Shown: one piece after another, positions 1-7,465 of the stretch
Layout of the letters: every line of letters starts with the position of its first letter
Numbering within the stretch: position 1 is the first letter of the stretch
NCBI GenBank assembly: GCA_027012045.1
Contig: JALUZI010000137.1
Coordinates: 1 to 24,218 of the forward strand
Direction: 5' to 3'
DNA from: Desulfurococcales archaeon
GTDB lineage: Archaea > Thermoproteota > Thermoprotei_A > Sulfolobales > Acidilobaceae
Length of the DNA stretch: 24,218 bases
Made by a program: the position numbers and the translations under genes
Notes under the pieces: model-generated
Databases searched by the model: none
What the model saw: the letters and a program-made list of their open reading frames with translations, nothing else
What the model was told of the DNA's origin: nothing

Positions 1-1
1 G

Positions 2-292
2 TTCGCTCCTAGCTACATTGGACCCACTCACTACGGTATATATGACGGTGCAGTTGAGTATTTGGAGAGGCATCTGGAGCAGATACAGGTCTGGGTGTAT
101 CTGGCTGTAAGGCTGGCTGAGAAAGGCGAGACCAGTCCTGAGGCGTTCCTGGAGGAGGTGAGGAAGATCGATGATAACGCTGTGTTCTTCCTAGAGAATG
201 AGAATCCTATTGTTCAGGGCAGCTTCATACACACTACGGCTGTCGGCCTGATGGATTATGCTGTTAAACTGGTTAGTGAGAACCGGGGTTGA
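2..292 (+). CDS. MBL-fold metallo-hydrolase, C-terminal part (5' truncated by window edge)
   Basis: The reading frame is open from base 2, so the gene starts upstream of the window and only about 96 residues remain. The fragment opens with an APSYIGPTHYG stretch followed by a helical, acidic tail. The xxTHYG motif resembles the last metal-ligand histidine region of archaeal MBL-fold hydrolases (COG0491-like), where a Thr-His-Tyr/Phe-Gly is followed by a long helical C-terminus. That assignment rests on pattern memory only, because the diagnostic HxHxDH motif lies outside the window. The TTG at 62 is probably internal, since coding continues upstream of it. The gene converges on the UMP kinase gene and the two 3' ends overlap by 20 nt. 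The substrate cannot be inferred. Confidence 0.55.
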   Translation, partial: FAPSYIGPTHYGIYDGAVEYLERHLEQIQVWVYLAVRLAEKGETSPEAFLEEVRKIDDNAVFFLENENPIVQGSFIHTTAVGLMDYAVKLVSENRG

Positions 293-956
293 CCAGGGTA
301 CCTATTTTCTCTCCTTTTAGATGCCTTATTATATTGTAGGGGTCGGACCCGTCGAGTACCACTACTTTTATCCTCGACCTCTCTATAATGTCGAGTGACA
401 GCCTGTCGAATAACTCGTATGTTCCTGCGTAGGATGTTTTTCCCGACAATAATTCCTTTAGTTCCTTTATGGTTATCTCGTCTATCTTCCTTGCGGAAGG
501 GTTTTTCCTGGGGTCATCAGTGTATACTCCGTCAACGTTGGTCAGGTTGTATAGAACGTCAGCCTTGACAGCCTCGGCTATGAGGGCGGAGACAGCGTTT
601 GTAGACTGGCCGGGCTGGAAGCCTCCGGCGACGACGATTCTACCGGTAGCCCAGAACTCTAGGAACTCCTCGATGCTACTCGGTATCTCAGGGTAAGCCC
701 TGTCGCCTAGTAGGAGTGCGAGTGTGTAAGCGTTCAGCCTGGAGGCCCTTATCCCTACCAGGTCTAGGTATCCCTCGTTTACTCCTAGTTCTCTAAGCGG
801 TTTTATGTAGTCCCTGGCTGTTTTCCCTCCTCCTACGACTATGGCGATTCTGTCTCCTTTGTCGTGGAGGGATCGGAGTACTGAGGCTAGCCTGTCGGCG
901 TAGCCTGTTTCTATTGGTGTGAAGTATTTACCGCTGATCTTTATGACTAGCCTCAT
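273..956 (-). CDS. pyrH: UMP kinase, archaeal type
   Basis: The gene encodes 227 residues of the amino-acid kinase fold, phosphorylating UMP to UDP in pyrimidine nucleotide synthesis. Visible motifs are the N-terminal KISGK (6-10), the nucleotide loop VVGGGKTARDY (40-50), the UMP-binding region GGFQPGQSTNA (111-121) and the nucleotide-binding NLTNVDGVYTDDPR (137-150). Length matches archaeal PyrH (about 220-230 residues). The frame is open to 1004, but the ATG at 956 is preferred: the family starts directly with the MRLVIKISGK strand, and the extra 16 residues would overlap the upstream regulator gene. The gene lies 8 nt downstream of that TrmB-like gene, so the two are probably co-transcribed and the GGAG at the regulator's end may serve as ribosome-binding site. 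It overlaps the convergent MBL gene by 20 nt. Confidence 0.95.
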   Translation of the reverse strand: MRLVIKISGKYFTPIETGYADRLASVLRSLHDKGDRIAIVVGGGKTARDYIKPLRELGVNEGYLDLVGIRASRLNAYTLALLLGDRAYPEIPSSIEEFLEFWATGRIVVAGGFQPGQSTNAVSALIAEAVKADVLYNLTNVDGVYTDDPRKNPSARKIDEITIKELKELLSGKTSYAGTYELFDRLSLDIIERSRIKVVVLDGSDPYNIIRHLKGEKIGTLVNPGSH

Positions 957-964
957 GGCCTTTA

Positions 965-1738
965 TCACTCTCCGCGGCTTATTTCCTTTGTGCACTTCTC
1001 CCATATAACGTCCAGCTGGCTCTTCAATTCTCCTGCAAGGTCTTCGCCGGGTATACTGATACCGTAGACATCATCGCCAACGACATAGCCTATGATAACG
1101 CTTTTATCAGCGACCATCATGTCGGTATAGACGCATGGCGAGTACCTGACCTCTATCCCCATGTTCTCAAGGAGATCCAGGTCCTCTTTCGGTATACTCG
1201 CCCCGTCCCTGACTAGTACACGTATCTTCTTGTAGGGAAGCAGGTCTGATAGGCTGACTACTATGCTTCTAGCTAGCTCGCGTGCTCTTTTCACGGCTTT
1301 GAATGCTGTGAAGTATATGAACCGGGACTCAGTGGCTACTTCCACGGCAACGCTCACGAGGCTATAGATGCCGCGTAGGTGGGTTATGCCTTGCTCGGCC
1401 TTCTTGACCTGGACTATTTTCTCAATGTTCTTTATGGCCTCGTTGACTAGTAGAGCCTGCCTCCTAGCGTCCTCCTCTATTTTGGCTAGGACCGAGGCGG
1501 CTACTGCCCGGGGTGGCAGAGGCCTGTACCACCCCCCGGGCTCTTGGACGACGAATCCTTTCACTTCAAGCATTTTCACAACATCGTATATCCGCGGCAG
1601 CGGGACGCCGCTCTTAATACTGGCATCACGGGGATTCTCGGCTCCCTCCAGGAGAGCCAAGTATAGCTTAGCCTCGTAAGTAGTGAGATTCATAGCTTTC
1701 TTCAACTGGTCAATAAGCCTCTCCACGTCTCGGTCCAC
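965..1738 (-). CDS. TrmB-family transcriptional regulator
   Basis: The product has 257 residues. Residues 15-78 form a winged helix of the TrmB type: NLTTYEAKLYLALLEG, then SGVPLPRIYDVVKMLEVKG as recognition helix and wing entry, then YRPLPPRAVA. A helical linker (about 80-115) follows, and the C-terminal half (about 118-250) resembles the phospholipase-D-like/effector part of TrmB relatives without the classic sugar-binding signature. TrmB proteins usually regulate sugar uptake or metabolism, but the ligand is unknown here. The start is GTG. A GGTG lies 13 nt upstream, a longer spacing than usual in this window. The gene sits immediately before pyrH, so it could respond to pyrimidine or nucleotide state; that is inference from position only. 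Confidence 0.85.
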   Translation of the reverse strand: MDRDVERLIDQLKKAMNLTTYEAKLYLALLEGAENPRDASIKSGVPLPRIYDVVKMLEVKGFVVQEPGGWYRPLPPRAVAASVLAKIEEDARRQALLVNEAIKNIEKIVQVKKAEQGITHLRGIYSLVSVAVEVATESRFIYFTAFKAVKRARELARSIVVSLSDLLPYKKIRVLVRDGASIPKEDLDLLENMGIEVRYSPCVYTDMMVADKSVIIGYVVGDDVYGISIPGEDLAGELKSQLDVIWEKCTKEISRGE

Positions 1739-1797
1739 AGAAATAACCGGTCACCCGCCCAGCCTAGTGTAATTATTGTGTCGCCCGATTATAATTA

Positions 1798-2304
1798 TTA
1801 GGAAACCTTACCTTTCAGATAAGGGGGGAGCTTCGACTCATCTATCAATCCCGCCGGGGACGGCTTTGCTTTTATTGAGGCTTCACAGCCCGGTTGAACT
1901 GCATAGGATATACATGTATCCTTGGGATAGTCGAGTCGGAGGCACGGAGATCCTATGGCTTGGAAAGCCCGGTCGAGCTTGTTCAACGTCAGGTATGCCC
2001 AGAATTTCAGGAGGACACTGTCCTTTACCCTAGTCCCGCCCTGCGCCTCCCCGCATCCAGTGTTAACGTAGAAGTATTGCACCGGGGGGAGACGGGCTAT
2101 GTAGACCGGTACCTCTATACCGTAGTAAACCAGGAGTATAGACCCCCATGTGGTGGAGTATGAGAGTGCGGTTTGGACTTCGAGGAACTCGTTAAGGTTA
2201 ATATTCTCGCTGAGATCGCTTGGAGGCGCTTCCTCCAGGTCGAGTAGGCCTGTAATGGCTAGGTCCTCGGCTCTCTTGTATATGAATAGTTTTGCACCGT
2301 CCAA
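1798..2304 (-). CDS. hypothetical protein (orphan, 168 aa)
   Basis: I do not recognise this protein. It has 168 residues, no obvious membrane segment or signal peptide, and five cysteines spread over the second half (around 104-140) without a clean CxxC pair. The N-terminus (GAKLFIYKRAEDLAITGLLDL) looks like a beta strand followed by a helix. The start is TTG with a GGTG 10 nt upstream, and a TATA-like element lies in the region shared with the divergent translin-like gene. Open frames on the other strand look like shadows and have no ribosome-binding site. The gene is followed 59 nt later by the TrmB-like gene in the same direction, with AT-rich promoter-like sequence between them, so it may or may not be part of that operon. 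Confidence 0.6.
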   Translation of the reverse strand: MDGAKLFIYKRAEDLAITGLLDLEEAPPSDLSENINLNEFLEVQTALSYSTTWGSILLVYYGIEVPVYIARLPPVQYFYVNTGCGEAQGGTRVKDSVLLKFWAYLTLNKLDRAFQAIGSPCLRLDYPKDTCISYAVQPGCEASIKAKPSPAGLIDESKLPPYLKGKVS

Positions 2305-2400
2305 CTAGACTGTCCACCCTTACTCTCCACTTGGAACAGGTTTCTCAATAGGTTTATTGTTGCATACTAGGTTAAATATACGGATGAGGTGGCCGTGTAA
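2305..2400. promoter_or_regulatory. divergent promoter region, orphan gene / translin-like gene
   Basis: This is a 96-nt gap between two divergently oriented genes. An AT-rich TATA-like stretch (TTAAATATA at 2372-2380) lies about 25 nt from the TTG start at 2401, the normal archaeal TATA-to-TSS distance, so the rightward transcript may have little or no leader. Read on the other strand the same stretch (TATATTTAA) can serve the leftward gene. GAGGTG at 2387-2392 is the likely Shine-Dalgarno of the rightward gene. Confidence 0.5.
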
Positions 2401-3030
2401 TTGGAGGAAGGTTTATCCAGGATTATTGAGGATGTGAAGAGAAAGCTTGATGAGCTGGATAATGTTAGGAATGAAGCATTGAAGATTAGTAGAGACGTTA
2501 TAAGGCTGAGCGGATGGAGCATCACGAGACTCTTGAACGGGGATATCGACGGTGCGAGAGTTTATTTAGAGAAATGCCGCGATACCGCTATGAGCCTTCT
2601 CGAGATGACCAGCCCCTATCCAGAGCTTTACTATTCTGGGTTCGTCAACAACGCTGTTTCAGAGTATGTTGAGGCCGAGGTTTTCTATAGGATTGTAACT
2701 GAGAGGAGGGTGCCTGGTCCCGGAGAGCTTAGAGTTCCCTATGTCCCCTATCTCCAGGGGCTGGCTGATACTGTAGGCGAGCTGAGGAGGCTTGCCCTCG
2801 ACTATCTGGGTAAGAGAGATGTGGGATCAGCGGAAGAGCTGTTCGAGTGGATGAACTTGATTTATGTGGAGCTGAAAGGCCTTGACTATCCTGACTCCCT
2901 GGTGCCTGGGCTTAGGAGGAAGGTTGATGTCGCTAGGAGGCTTGTCGATGACACTAAGGCTTTCCTAGTAGACTTGAAGTCCCGTTACGAGCTAATAGAT
3001 CTCTTGAACAAGCGTGGAGGGGCTCGGTGA
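2401..3030 (+). CDS. translin/TRAX-family protein
   Basis: The all-helical 209-residue protein resembles archaeal translin-family proteins. It has a central NNAVSEYVEAEVFY segment (acidic EY-EA motif), then PYLQGLADTVGELRRLALDYL, an MNLIYVELKGLDYPDSL stretch and LRRKVDVARRLVDDTKAF. In eukaryotes the translin-TRAX complex (C3PO) is an endoribonuclease for small RNAs, and the Archaeoglobus homologue forms octamers with similar nuclease activity. The EYVEA glutamates correspond roughly to the TRAX active-site acidic residues, though I could not align the remaining ones with certainty. The start is TTG, preceded by GAGGTG nine nt upstream. A small inverted repeat overlaps the stop codon. The expected role is small-RNA or tRNA-fragment processing. 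Confidence 0.85.
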   Translation: MEEGLSRIIEDVKRKLDELDNVRNEALKISRDVIRLSGWSITRLLNGDIDGARVYLEKCRDTAMSLLEMTSPYPELYYSGFVNNAVSEYVEAEVFYRIVTERRVPGPGELRVPYVPYLQGLADTVGELRRLALDYLGKRDVGSAEELFEWMNLIYVELKGLDYPDSLVPGLRRKVDVARRLVDDTKAFLVDLKSRYELIDLLNKRGGAR

Positions 3031-3070
3031 TGCGAGGCATCATCAAAGCCTACAGCTCCGCTGTTCAGGG

Positions 3071-3110
3071 GTTCCACGTCAACGCCCCTCCCAACTAGAG
3101 ATCGTGGAAC
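3071..3110. repeat. perfect 8-bp inverted repeat with 24-nt spacer
   Basis: GTTCCACG at 3071-3078 is exactly mirrored by CGTGGAAC at 3103-3110. It lies in the 133-nt gap between the translin-like gene and the thioesterase gene, just upstream of a TATA-like TTTATAG at 3120-3126. It could be an operator for the thioesterase gene or a hairpin in the translin transcript. The rest of the gap holds only the hairpin at the translin stop and the promoter-like sequence. Confidence 0.5.
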
Positions 3111-3163
3111 ACTATACTGTTTATAGGTTACCCTCCGCAACTAGTGATCAAGGGATACCACGT

Positions 3164-4207
3164 ATGGACAAGCCAGAAGGATCCTCTAGAATATGCAACA
3201 TATCGAAAACAGTCGTCGAAGCAGTATACACAGTCCTTCCTAGGCACGCTAATCCGATCAACCTCCTTCACGGCGGCATAGCTCTCGAGTGGATAATTGC
3301 CACGTCAAACCTGGCTGCGACGAGAGTAGCTAGAGGGCCAGTTGTCCTAGCTAGCCTAGACCACGTCTTCTTCGTTTCCCCTGTCCGGATAGGTGAGAAT
3401 AGTGTCGTTACAAGCTGGGTTGAACTGGTTGGAGAGACTAGTCTATCTCTCACAACCCTAATGGAGGCAGAGAACCCTGAGACCGGTGAGCGTAGAGTCA
3501 CAACGCTGGCGCACCTCACAATGGTCGCTGTTGACCGAGACTTGAGGCCTAGGAAGGTTTCCGCCGTTGTTAAACCCAGTGACAGCGTTGAGGAAATGCT
3601 TTTCCTGGACGCTATGAGGAGGAGAAGCATGGGTAACAGGTGCAGTAGAAATAAATTAGAGGTTATAAGAGACGTGTCGAAGCCCAAGCCGCTGGTTCCC
3701 GGTTTATCGTTGGAGAGCTATAGGTTCGCTTACCCAGAGGATACTGTGATGCTTGATGTTGTTGACGCCAGCAAACTCCTGTACGTTATGGATGAACTTG
3801 CCGGCATAACAGGGTTGAGGTATGTTCATGATCCTGTTGTAACCGCCTCAGTTGACTATACTTGCTTCTACTCGCCTATATGGGTAGGTGAAACCATTCA
3901 GTTCTATTCGGCTTTAACGTTCGTCGGTAGGAAAAGCATAGAAACAACTGTAAAAGTAGTGTCAAGGAACGAGATGACAGGTGACGAGAGGCATATAACA
4001 ACTGCATACTTCACCCTAGTCCACGTAGGGCCTGACGGTCATTCAAAGCCTGTGCCACAGTATAAGCCACGTGATAAAGAGGAGGAAGCTATTTACATGG
4101 AGGGACTAGCAAGGAGGAGGCAGAGGATGAAGCTTCTCTCAAGCTTCACGGATAGATTCGGGGACTACCAGAGAATGGCGGAATGGCTGAGGAAACATAA
4201 AGGCTAG
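3164..4207 (+). CDS. acyl-CoA thioesterase with two hotdog domains
   Basis: The 347-residue protein contains two hotdog folds in tandem, as in ACOT7/BACH-type acyl-CoA hydrolases, which release free fatty acid and CoA. The first domain (about 12-130) carries the family motif NPINLLHGGIALEW (30-43) and the strand pattern SLDHVFFVSPVRIG. The second (about 180-295) repeats the layout (VTASVDYTCFYSPIWVG), but its helix reads DASKLLYVMDELAG, so the N-x(5)-HGG motif is not conserved there. The charged C-terminus (about 300-347) is helical. The frame is open from 3014, but the first 50 residues are low-quality sequence overlapping the translin gene, so ATG 3164 is preferred; TTTATAG at 3120 could be its promoter. 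The stop overlaps that of the convergent thiolase by 4 nt. Both act on CoA thioesters. Confidence 0.88.
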   Translation: MDKPEGSSRICNISKTVVEAVYTVLPRHANPINLLHGGIALEWIIATSNLAATRVARGPVVLASLDHVFFVSPVRIGENSVVTSWVELVGETSLSLTTLMEAENPETGERRVTTLAHLTMVAVDRDLRPRKVSAVVKPSDSVEEMLFLDAMRRRSMGNRCSRNKLEVIRDVSKPKPLVPGLSLESYRFAYPEDTVMLDVVDASKLLYVMDELAGITGLRYVHDPVVTASVDYTCFYSPIWVGETIQFYSALTFVGRKSIETTVKVVSRNEMTGDERHITTAYFTLVHVGPDGHSKPVPQYKPRDKEEEAIYMEGLARRRQRMKLLSSFTDRFGDYQRMAEWLRKHKG

Positions 4208-5385
4208 GCAAGCTCGAGGGCTAGGGCGGCGGCTCCTCCCAAGCCATGACAAATGCTTGCGACTCCCCGTTTACCGCCGTGCCTCTCAAGCACGTTTATC
4301 AGCTCCATGGTTATTCTGGCACCGCTCATCCCGAGCGGGTGGCCAATGGCTATGGCCCCGCCGTGAACATTAAGTTTCTCATAGGGAATCCCCAGTAGGT
4401 GATGCATGAGCCAGCTTGACACTGCGAATGCCTCATTGTTCTCCCAGTAGTCAATATCGTTTACAGTCAGGTTAAGCTTGGCCAAGAGCTTCTTTACCGC
4501 GTAAACAGGCGCCTCGGGGAACCTCCAAGTCTCAACTCCAGTATAAGTGTACCCGAGTATTTTCGCCCTAGGCTTGTATCCGAGCTCTTTCATCTTGTCC
4601 TCGCTCATAACGAGGAGTACTGCAGCGCCATCGCTCAGCTGACTGCTGTTACCTGCTGTATGAAGGCCGTCTGGGAAGAATGCTGGTGGGAGCCTGCCGA
4701 GTTTTTCCAGGCTTGTATCCCGCCTTATCCCCTCGTCTGTATCTAGAATCGTTTGCCCGTTTTTCTCGTATGGAACTACGTGTTCACTCATGTATCCCTT
4801 GTCCCATGCTTCGGCGGCTCTCCTGAAGCTCTCATACGCTATCCAGTCCAGCTCCTCCCTGGTTGCACCGTGTTCTTTTGCGACTAGATCAGCTTCTTCA
4901 CCCATAACCCTTTTCTCGAAAATATCGTAGAGACCGTCGTGTACCATGGCGTCTACAAGCTCCGCTTTCCTACCTATGAGGTGCCTTATGCCCCATCTGG
5001 CATTGCTTGGCAACATGATGGGTGCGTAGCTCATGGATTCTACTCCTCCTGCAATAATAACGTCTGCATCACCGTTCCTAATGATCTGGTGCGCCGTGAT
5101 TAGGGCCGCCATTCCACTGGCGCAAACCATGTCAACAGTCATTCCATCTATCTCCTTGGGGAACCCTGAGCGGATAACTACCTGCCTGGCAGTATCCATG
5201 CTCGTCCCGGCCCTTATGACGTGGCCCATTATAACGAAGTCTATCTCGCTGGGAGACAGACCAGTTTTCTCCACGAGTTTCCTGGCCGCATAGGAAGCTA
5301 GCTCTGCCGGATGCTCGTTCCTCAGGCTCTTACCGAATCTTCCGACAGGAGTTCTCACCATGTCTACTATGTAGGGTTGTGCCAT
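4204..5385 (-). CDS. thiolase family protein (acetyl-CoA C-acyltransferase)
   Basis: The 393-residue thiolase has all catalytic positions: the nucleophile C88 in VDMVCASGMAAL, the NEAFAV motif, H349 in GGAIAIGHPLG and the second cysteine C379 in SICHGLGGAAA, where most thiolases have C-x-G-G-G. Such enzymes condense two acetyl-CoA or cleave 3-ketoacyl-CoA. No HMG-CoA synthase or DUF35 partner is adjacent, which is the usual setting of the archaeal mevalonate-pathway thiolase, so a role in acyl-CoA turnover together with the neighbouring convergent thioesterase is equally possible. The ATG start has GGTG seven nt upstream and a TATA-like ATATAAA near 5433-5440. Direction of reaction and substrate length are not visible. 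Confidence 0.93.
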   Translation of the reverse strand: MAQPYIVDMVRTPVGRFGKSLRNEHPAELASYAARKLVEKTGLSPSEIDFVIMGHVIRAGTSMDTARQVVIRSGFPKEIDGMTVDMVCASGMAALITAHQIIRNGDADVIIAGGVESMSYAPIMLPSNARWGIRHLIGRKAELVDAMVHDGLYDIFEKRVMGEEADLVAKEHGATREELDWIAYESFRRAAEAWDKGYMSEHVVPYEKNGQTILDTDEGIRRDTSLEKLGRLPPAFFPDGLHTAGNSSQLSDGAAVLLVMSEDKMKELGYKPRAKILGYTYTGVETWRFPEAPVYAVKKLLAKLNLTVNDIDYWENNEAFAVSSWLMHHLLGIPYEKLNVHGGAIAIGHPLGMSGARITMELINVLERHGGKRGVASICHGLGGAAALALELA

Positions 5386-5502
5386 GATTGTTCACCGGGT
5401 CAGACGATAGTCTGTTCGAACGTGAGCTACCCGTTTATATCTATCGTTTACTAGGAGTATTATCATTCTTTGTCTATGTATGCTTGTACAATTGCCTAAA
5501 AA
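5386..5502 (-). promoter_or_regulatory. thiolase promoter region and DHH-gene 3' end
   Basis: In this 117-nt gap the leftward strand reads GATATAAACG around 5432-5441, a good TATA candidate about 50 nt upstream of the thiolase ATG. Directly after the DHH-gene stop the same strand has five Ts (5497-5502 region), a possible archaeal oligo-U terminator. Confidence 0.45.
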
Positions 5503-6549
5503 CTACATCGCGCTTACCACGGCTCTCCTGAGGAGGGATTTCAGCTTCTCTATGCTAATATCATCCCTCAGCCTCGCCATTGCAATGTTACCGTGGCCTC
5601 CCTTGTCAACTATGGCACCCTGAACGTCGAGGTAGTCCACTATTCTCTGTGCAAGACCCCTATTAGCCCTGACTATGAGAAGCGTATAGCCCTCCGAGGT
5701 AGAAACGAGTAAAGCAACTGGGCTTCTAAGAATACCGTAGATCTTTGAGGCCAGAGCAGTTGCCCCCCTCTTCCTCCACTTCTTCCTCGCATCTACAAGC
5801 TTGATATATCCCAGGTTCTGGGCGCTCATAGCCAGTTCCCTGGAAAGCTCCTTGAGCTCTTTATCCCTTTCATCCGCAATCATCTGGGATAGATCCTTTA
5901 CTTCCACCTTGGCCTCGGCCTTGATCGACTTTGGCTTGAATTTGAACTCGTCGAAAGGCAATGGTGAAGCAAGCCAGTCCACAAACCTCTGCCACAGCTG
6001 GGGGTCATGCTCAACGTTCAACGTCTTCGATATACTGGCTGCTAGATCAACCATTTTCTTCGACACGTTCTCATCTATATACCTACTACTGTGCTCTAGG
6101 ATACCTATTGCCTTAGAGAACTCTTTCAGCCTAGGCGTTAATGTTAGCCCCAGGCTTCTCAGAATGTTGTAGAGGAGGATACTTGTAGGTGTGACACCTG
6201 TAATTACCTCGACACGGTAATTGTCCTCCAGCTCTACTGAAGACACAATCGTGGACCTGTGATGGTCTATATAGATTATTCTCGAGTCACCGCATCTGCC
6301 CCGGAACTCTTCTATAGCGCTCTTGACGTTAGGGGTGAAGGGAATATCCAGGATCATAAGGACAGTAGGGCACTCAACCTCCTTCAATACACTATCAATG
6401 CTTCTGGGACCCGCTGGCATTGACTCGAAGCTACACTCGCCCTTGACAGGATATGACTTCAGAACCCTCTGTGCATACTTTACTAGCGCTGCTGCCACAG
6501 TGCCGTCGGCATCCCAGTCGCCGATAGCCACAACTCTACACTCGCCCAC
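5503..6549 (-). CDS. DHH-superfamily phosphoesterase (RecJ/GAN-like)
   Basis: The 348-residue protein has the DHH-phosphoesterase metal motifs in order: GDWDADGT (D11, D13, D15), LDIPF with D68, and IDHHRST (D95-H96-H97). The C-terminal DHHA1-like domain ends in VDKGGHGNIAMARL (about 314-327), the substrate-binding glycine-rich loop. Relatives include RecJ exonucleases, the archaeal GINS-associated nuclease and oligoribonucleases, acting on nucleic acid ends or short oligonucleotides. It is shorter than bacterial RecJ and lacks an OB domain. The start is GTG, with GAGGTG eight nt upstream and a TATA-like CACTATAACC at 6568-6577. Whether it acts in replication or RNA decay cannot be told from sequence. 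Confidence 0.87.
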   Translation of the reverse strand: MGECRVVAIGDWDADGTVAAALVKYAQRVLKSYPVKGECSFESMPAGPRSIDSVLKEVECPTVLMILDIPFTPNVKSAIEEFRGRCGDSRIIYIDHHRSTIVSSVELEDNYRVEVITGVTPTSILLYNILRSLGLTLTPRLKEFSKAIGILEHSSRYIDENVSKKMVDLAASISKTLNVEHDPQLWQRFVDWLASPLPFDEFKFKPKSIKAEAKVEVKDLSQMIADERDKELKELSRELAMSAQNLGYIKLVDARKKWRKRGATALASKIYGILRSPVALLVSTSEGYTLLIVRANRGLAQRIVDYLDVQGAIVDKGGHGNIAMARLRDDISIEKLKSLLRRAVVSAM

Positions 6550-6612
6550 TGGTCACCCACCTCTACTGGTTATAGTGTTGAACACCACGGTTTACCCAGT
6601 TTACTGTTAGAC

Positions 6613-6822
6613 TTATTTTCTGTTCGCCTTAGTCTTTAACAGATAACCTCCCATATACCTGGTTATTAATCCTTCCTTCATTAACCTGTAGAGAACTCCT
6701 CTAACTGTATTGTAGTTCACTCCTGTCATAGATGAGATCTCCGTGACTCTCAACGGCCTGCTGGACTCTTCAAGCGCCATGAGAACTTTGTCCCGTGCAG
6801 TTATTTTCTTCCTCCTAGGCAA
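6613..6822 (-). CDS. small winged-helix DNA-binding protein
   Basis: The 69-residue protein is almost entirely a winged helix. Helices at RDKVLMALEESSRPL and RVTEISSMTG precede the recognition helix NYNTVRGVLYRLMKEG and a wing LITRYMGGYLL. The N-terminus (PRRKKITARDK) is basic. No effector domain is present, so it is probably a simple DNA-binding regulator or chromatin-associated factor. The start is TTG, with GGTG eight nt upstream. The gene is divergent from the macrodomain gene across a shared AT-rich promoter and could regulate it; that is inference from position. It lies 63 nt upstream of the DHH gene in the same direction. Confidence 0.78.
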   Translation of the reverse strand: MPRRKKITARDKVLMALEESSRPLRVTEISSMTGVNYNTVRGVLYRLMKEGLITRYMGGYLLKTKANRK

Positions 6823-6913
6823 CGGCCTAGCACCAGCTGGAGTATGGTTTTACATATAGTTTAAGGGGAACGCTTAACTATAATTGTTTAGTTGGAAGAG
6901 GGGTGTTCCTGGA
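6823..6913. promoter_or_regulatory. divergent promoter region, wHTH / macrodomain-ubiX
   Basis: Two TATA-like stretches are visible: one around 6851-6862 (ACATATAGTTTA), readable in both directions, and one around 6875-6885 (TTAACTATAATT) fitting the rightward pair. GGGGTG at 6900-6905 is the ribosome-binding site placed eight nt before GTG 6914. Confidence 0.5.
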
Positions 6914-7465
6914 GTGAAGTGCTTCGATATTGGGAAAGGTGTCCTGGTAGTTGTTGAGGGGGACATAACTGAGGCTAATGTTGACGCCATTGTAAACGCT
7001 GCCAACAGCCAGCTCTGGATGGGCGGCGGAGTGGCTGGAGCGATTAAAAGGAAGGGAGGAGTTGAGATAGAGAAGGAGGCTGTTAGTAAGGGCCCAGTTC
7101 CCGTTGGTAGAGCAGTGTCAACGACTGCCGGCAGGCTTAAAGCTAAATACGTTATCCATGCCCCGACAATGGAGTATCCCGCTATGAGGATACCTCTCGA
7201 GAACGCGGTGAAAGCAACCAGGGCGGCGTTAGAGGAGGCTGTTAGACTAGGCGTTAAAAGCGTAGCATTCCCCGCGATGGGCGCGGGTGTCGGAGGGCTG
7301 GGTGTCAGGGAAGTTGCCAAGGCCATGGCTGAAGTTGTTAAAGCTAGTGAACACCCGGATGTAGTTGTGTTTGTCGCTTACGGCGGTAAGGCGTATGCTG
7401 AAATGGTTGAAGGAGTTAGTGAGGTGTTAGGTGAAACCGAGTGCCCGGATGTAAAAGTGTTCTAG
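6914..7465 (+). CDS. macrodomain protein (ADP-ribose binding, possible ADP-ribosyl hydrolase)
   Basis: This is a stand-alone macrodomain of about 183 residues, close to Archaeoglobus Af1521 in layout. Visible elements are the adenine-binding GDIT with [22 protein letters not shown], where N-A-A-N and the glycine-rich loop contact ADP-ribose; a central [13 protein letters not shown] strand; and the phosphate-binding [12 protein letters not shown]. Macrodomains of this type bind ADP-ribose, and MacroD-like members remove it from proteins or deacetylate O-acetyl-ADP-ribose. The frame is open from TTG 6884, but GTG 6914 is preferred because GGTG lies exactly eight nt upstream and the family starts near this point. 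The 3' end overlaps ubiX by 25 nt, so the two are translationally linked. Confidence 0.9.
   Translation: MKCFDIGKGVLVVVEGDITEANVDAIVNAANSQLWMGGGVAGAIKRKGGVEIEKEAVSKGPVPVGRAVSTTAGRLKAKYVIHAPTMEYPAMRIPLENAVKATRAALEEAVRLGVKSVAFPAMGAGVGGLGVREVAKAMAEVVKASEHPDVVVFVAYGGKAYAEMVEGVSEVLGETECPDVKVF

Noticed and set aside
469..696. Plus-strand ORF inside pyrH
   Set aside because: It is a shadow frame of the UMP kinase, which has all family motifs; no ribosome-binding site.
1776..2163. Plus-strand ORFs overlapping the orphan gene 1798-2304
   Set aside because: They are shorter, lack ribosome-binding sites and have no family features; the minus frame has GGTG and TTG at correct spacing.
3014..3163. 50-residue N-terminal extension of the thioesterase
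   Set aside because: It overlaps the translin 3' end and has no family similarity; ATG 3164 agrees with the hotdog start and lies behind a TATA candidate.
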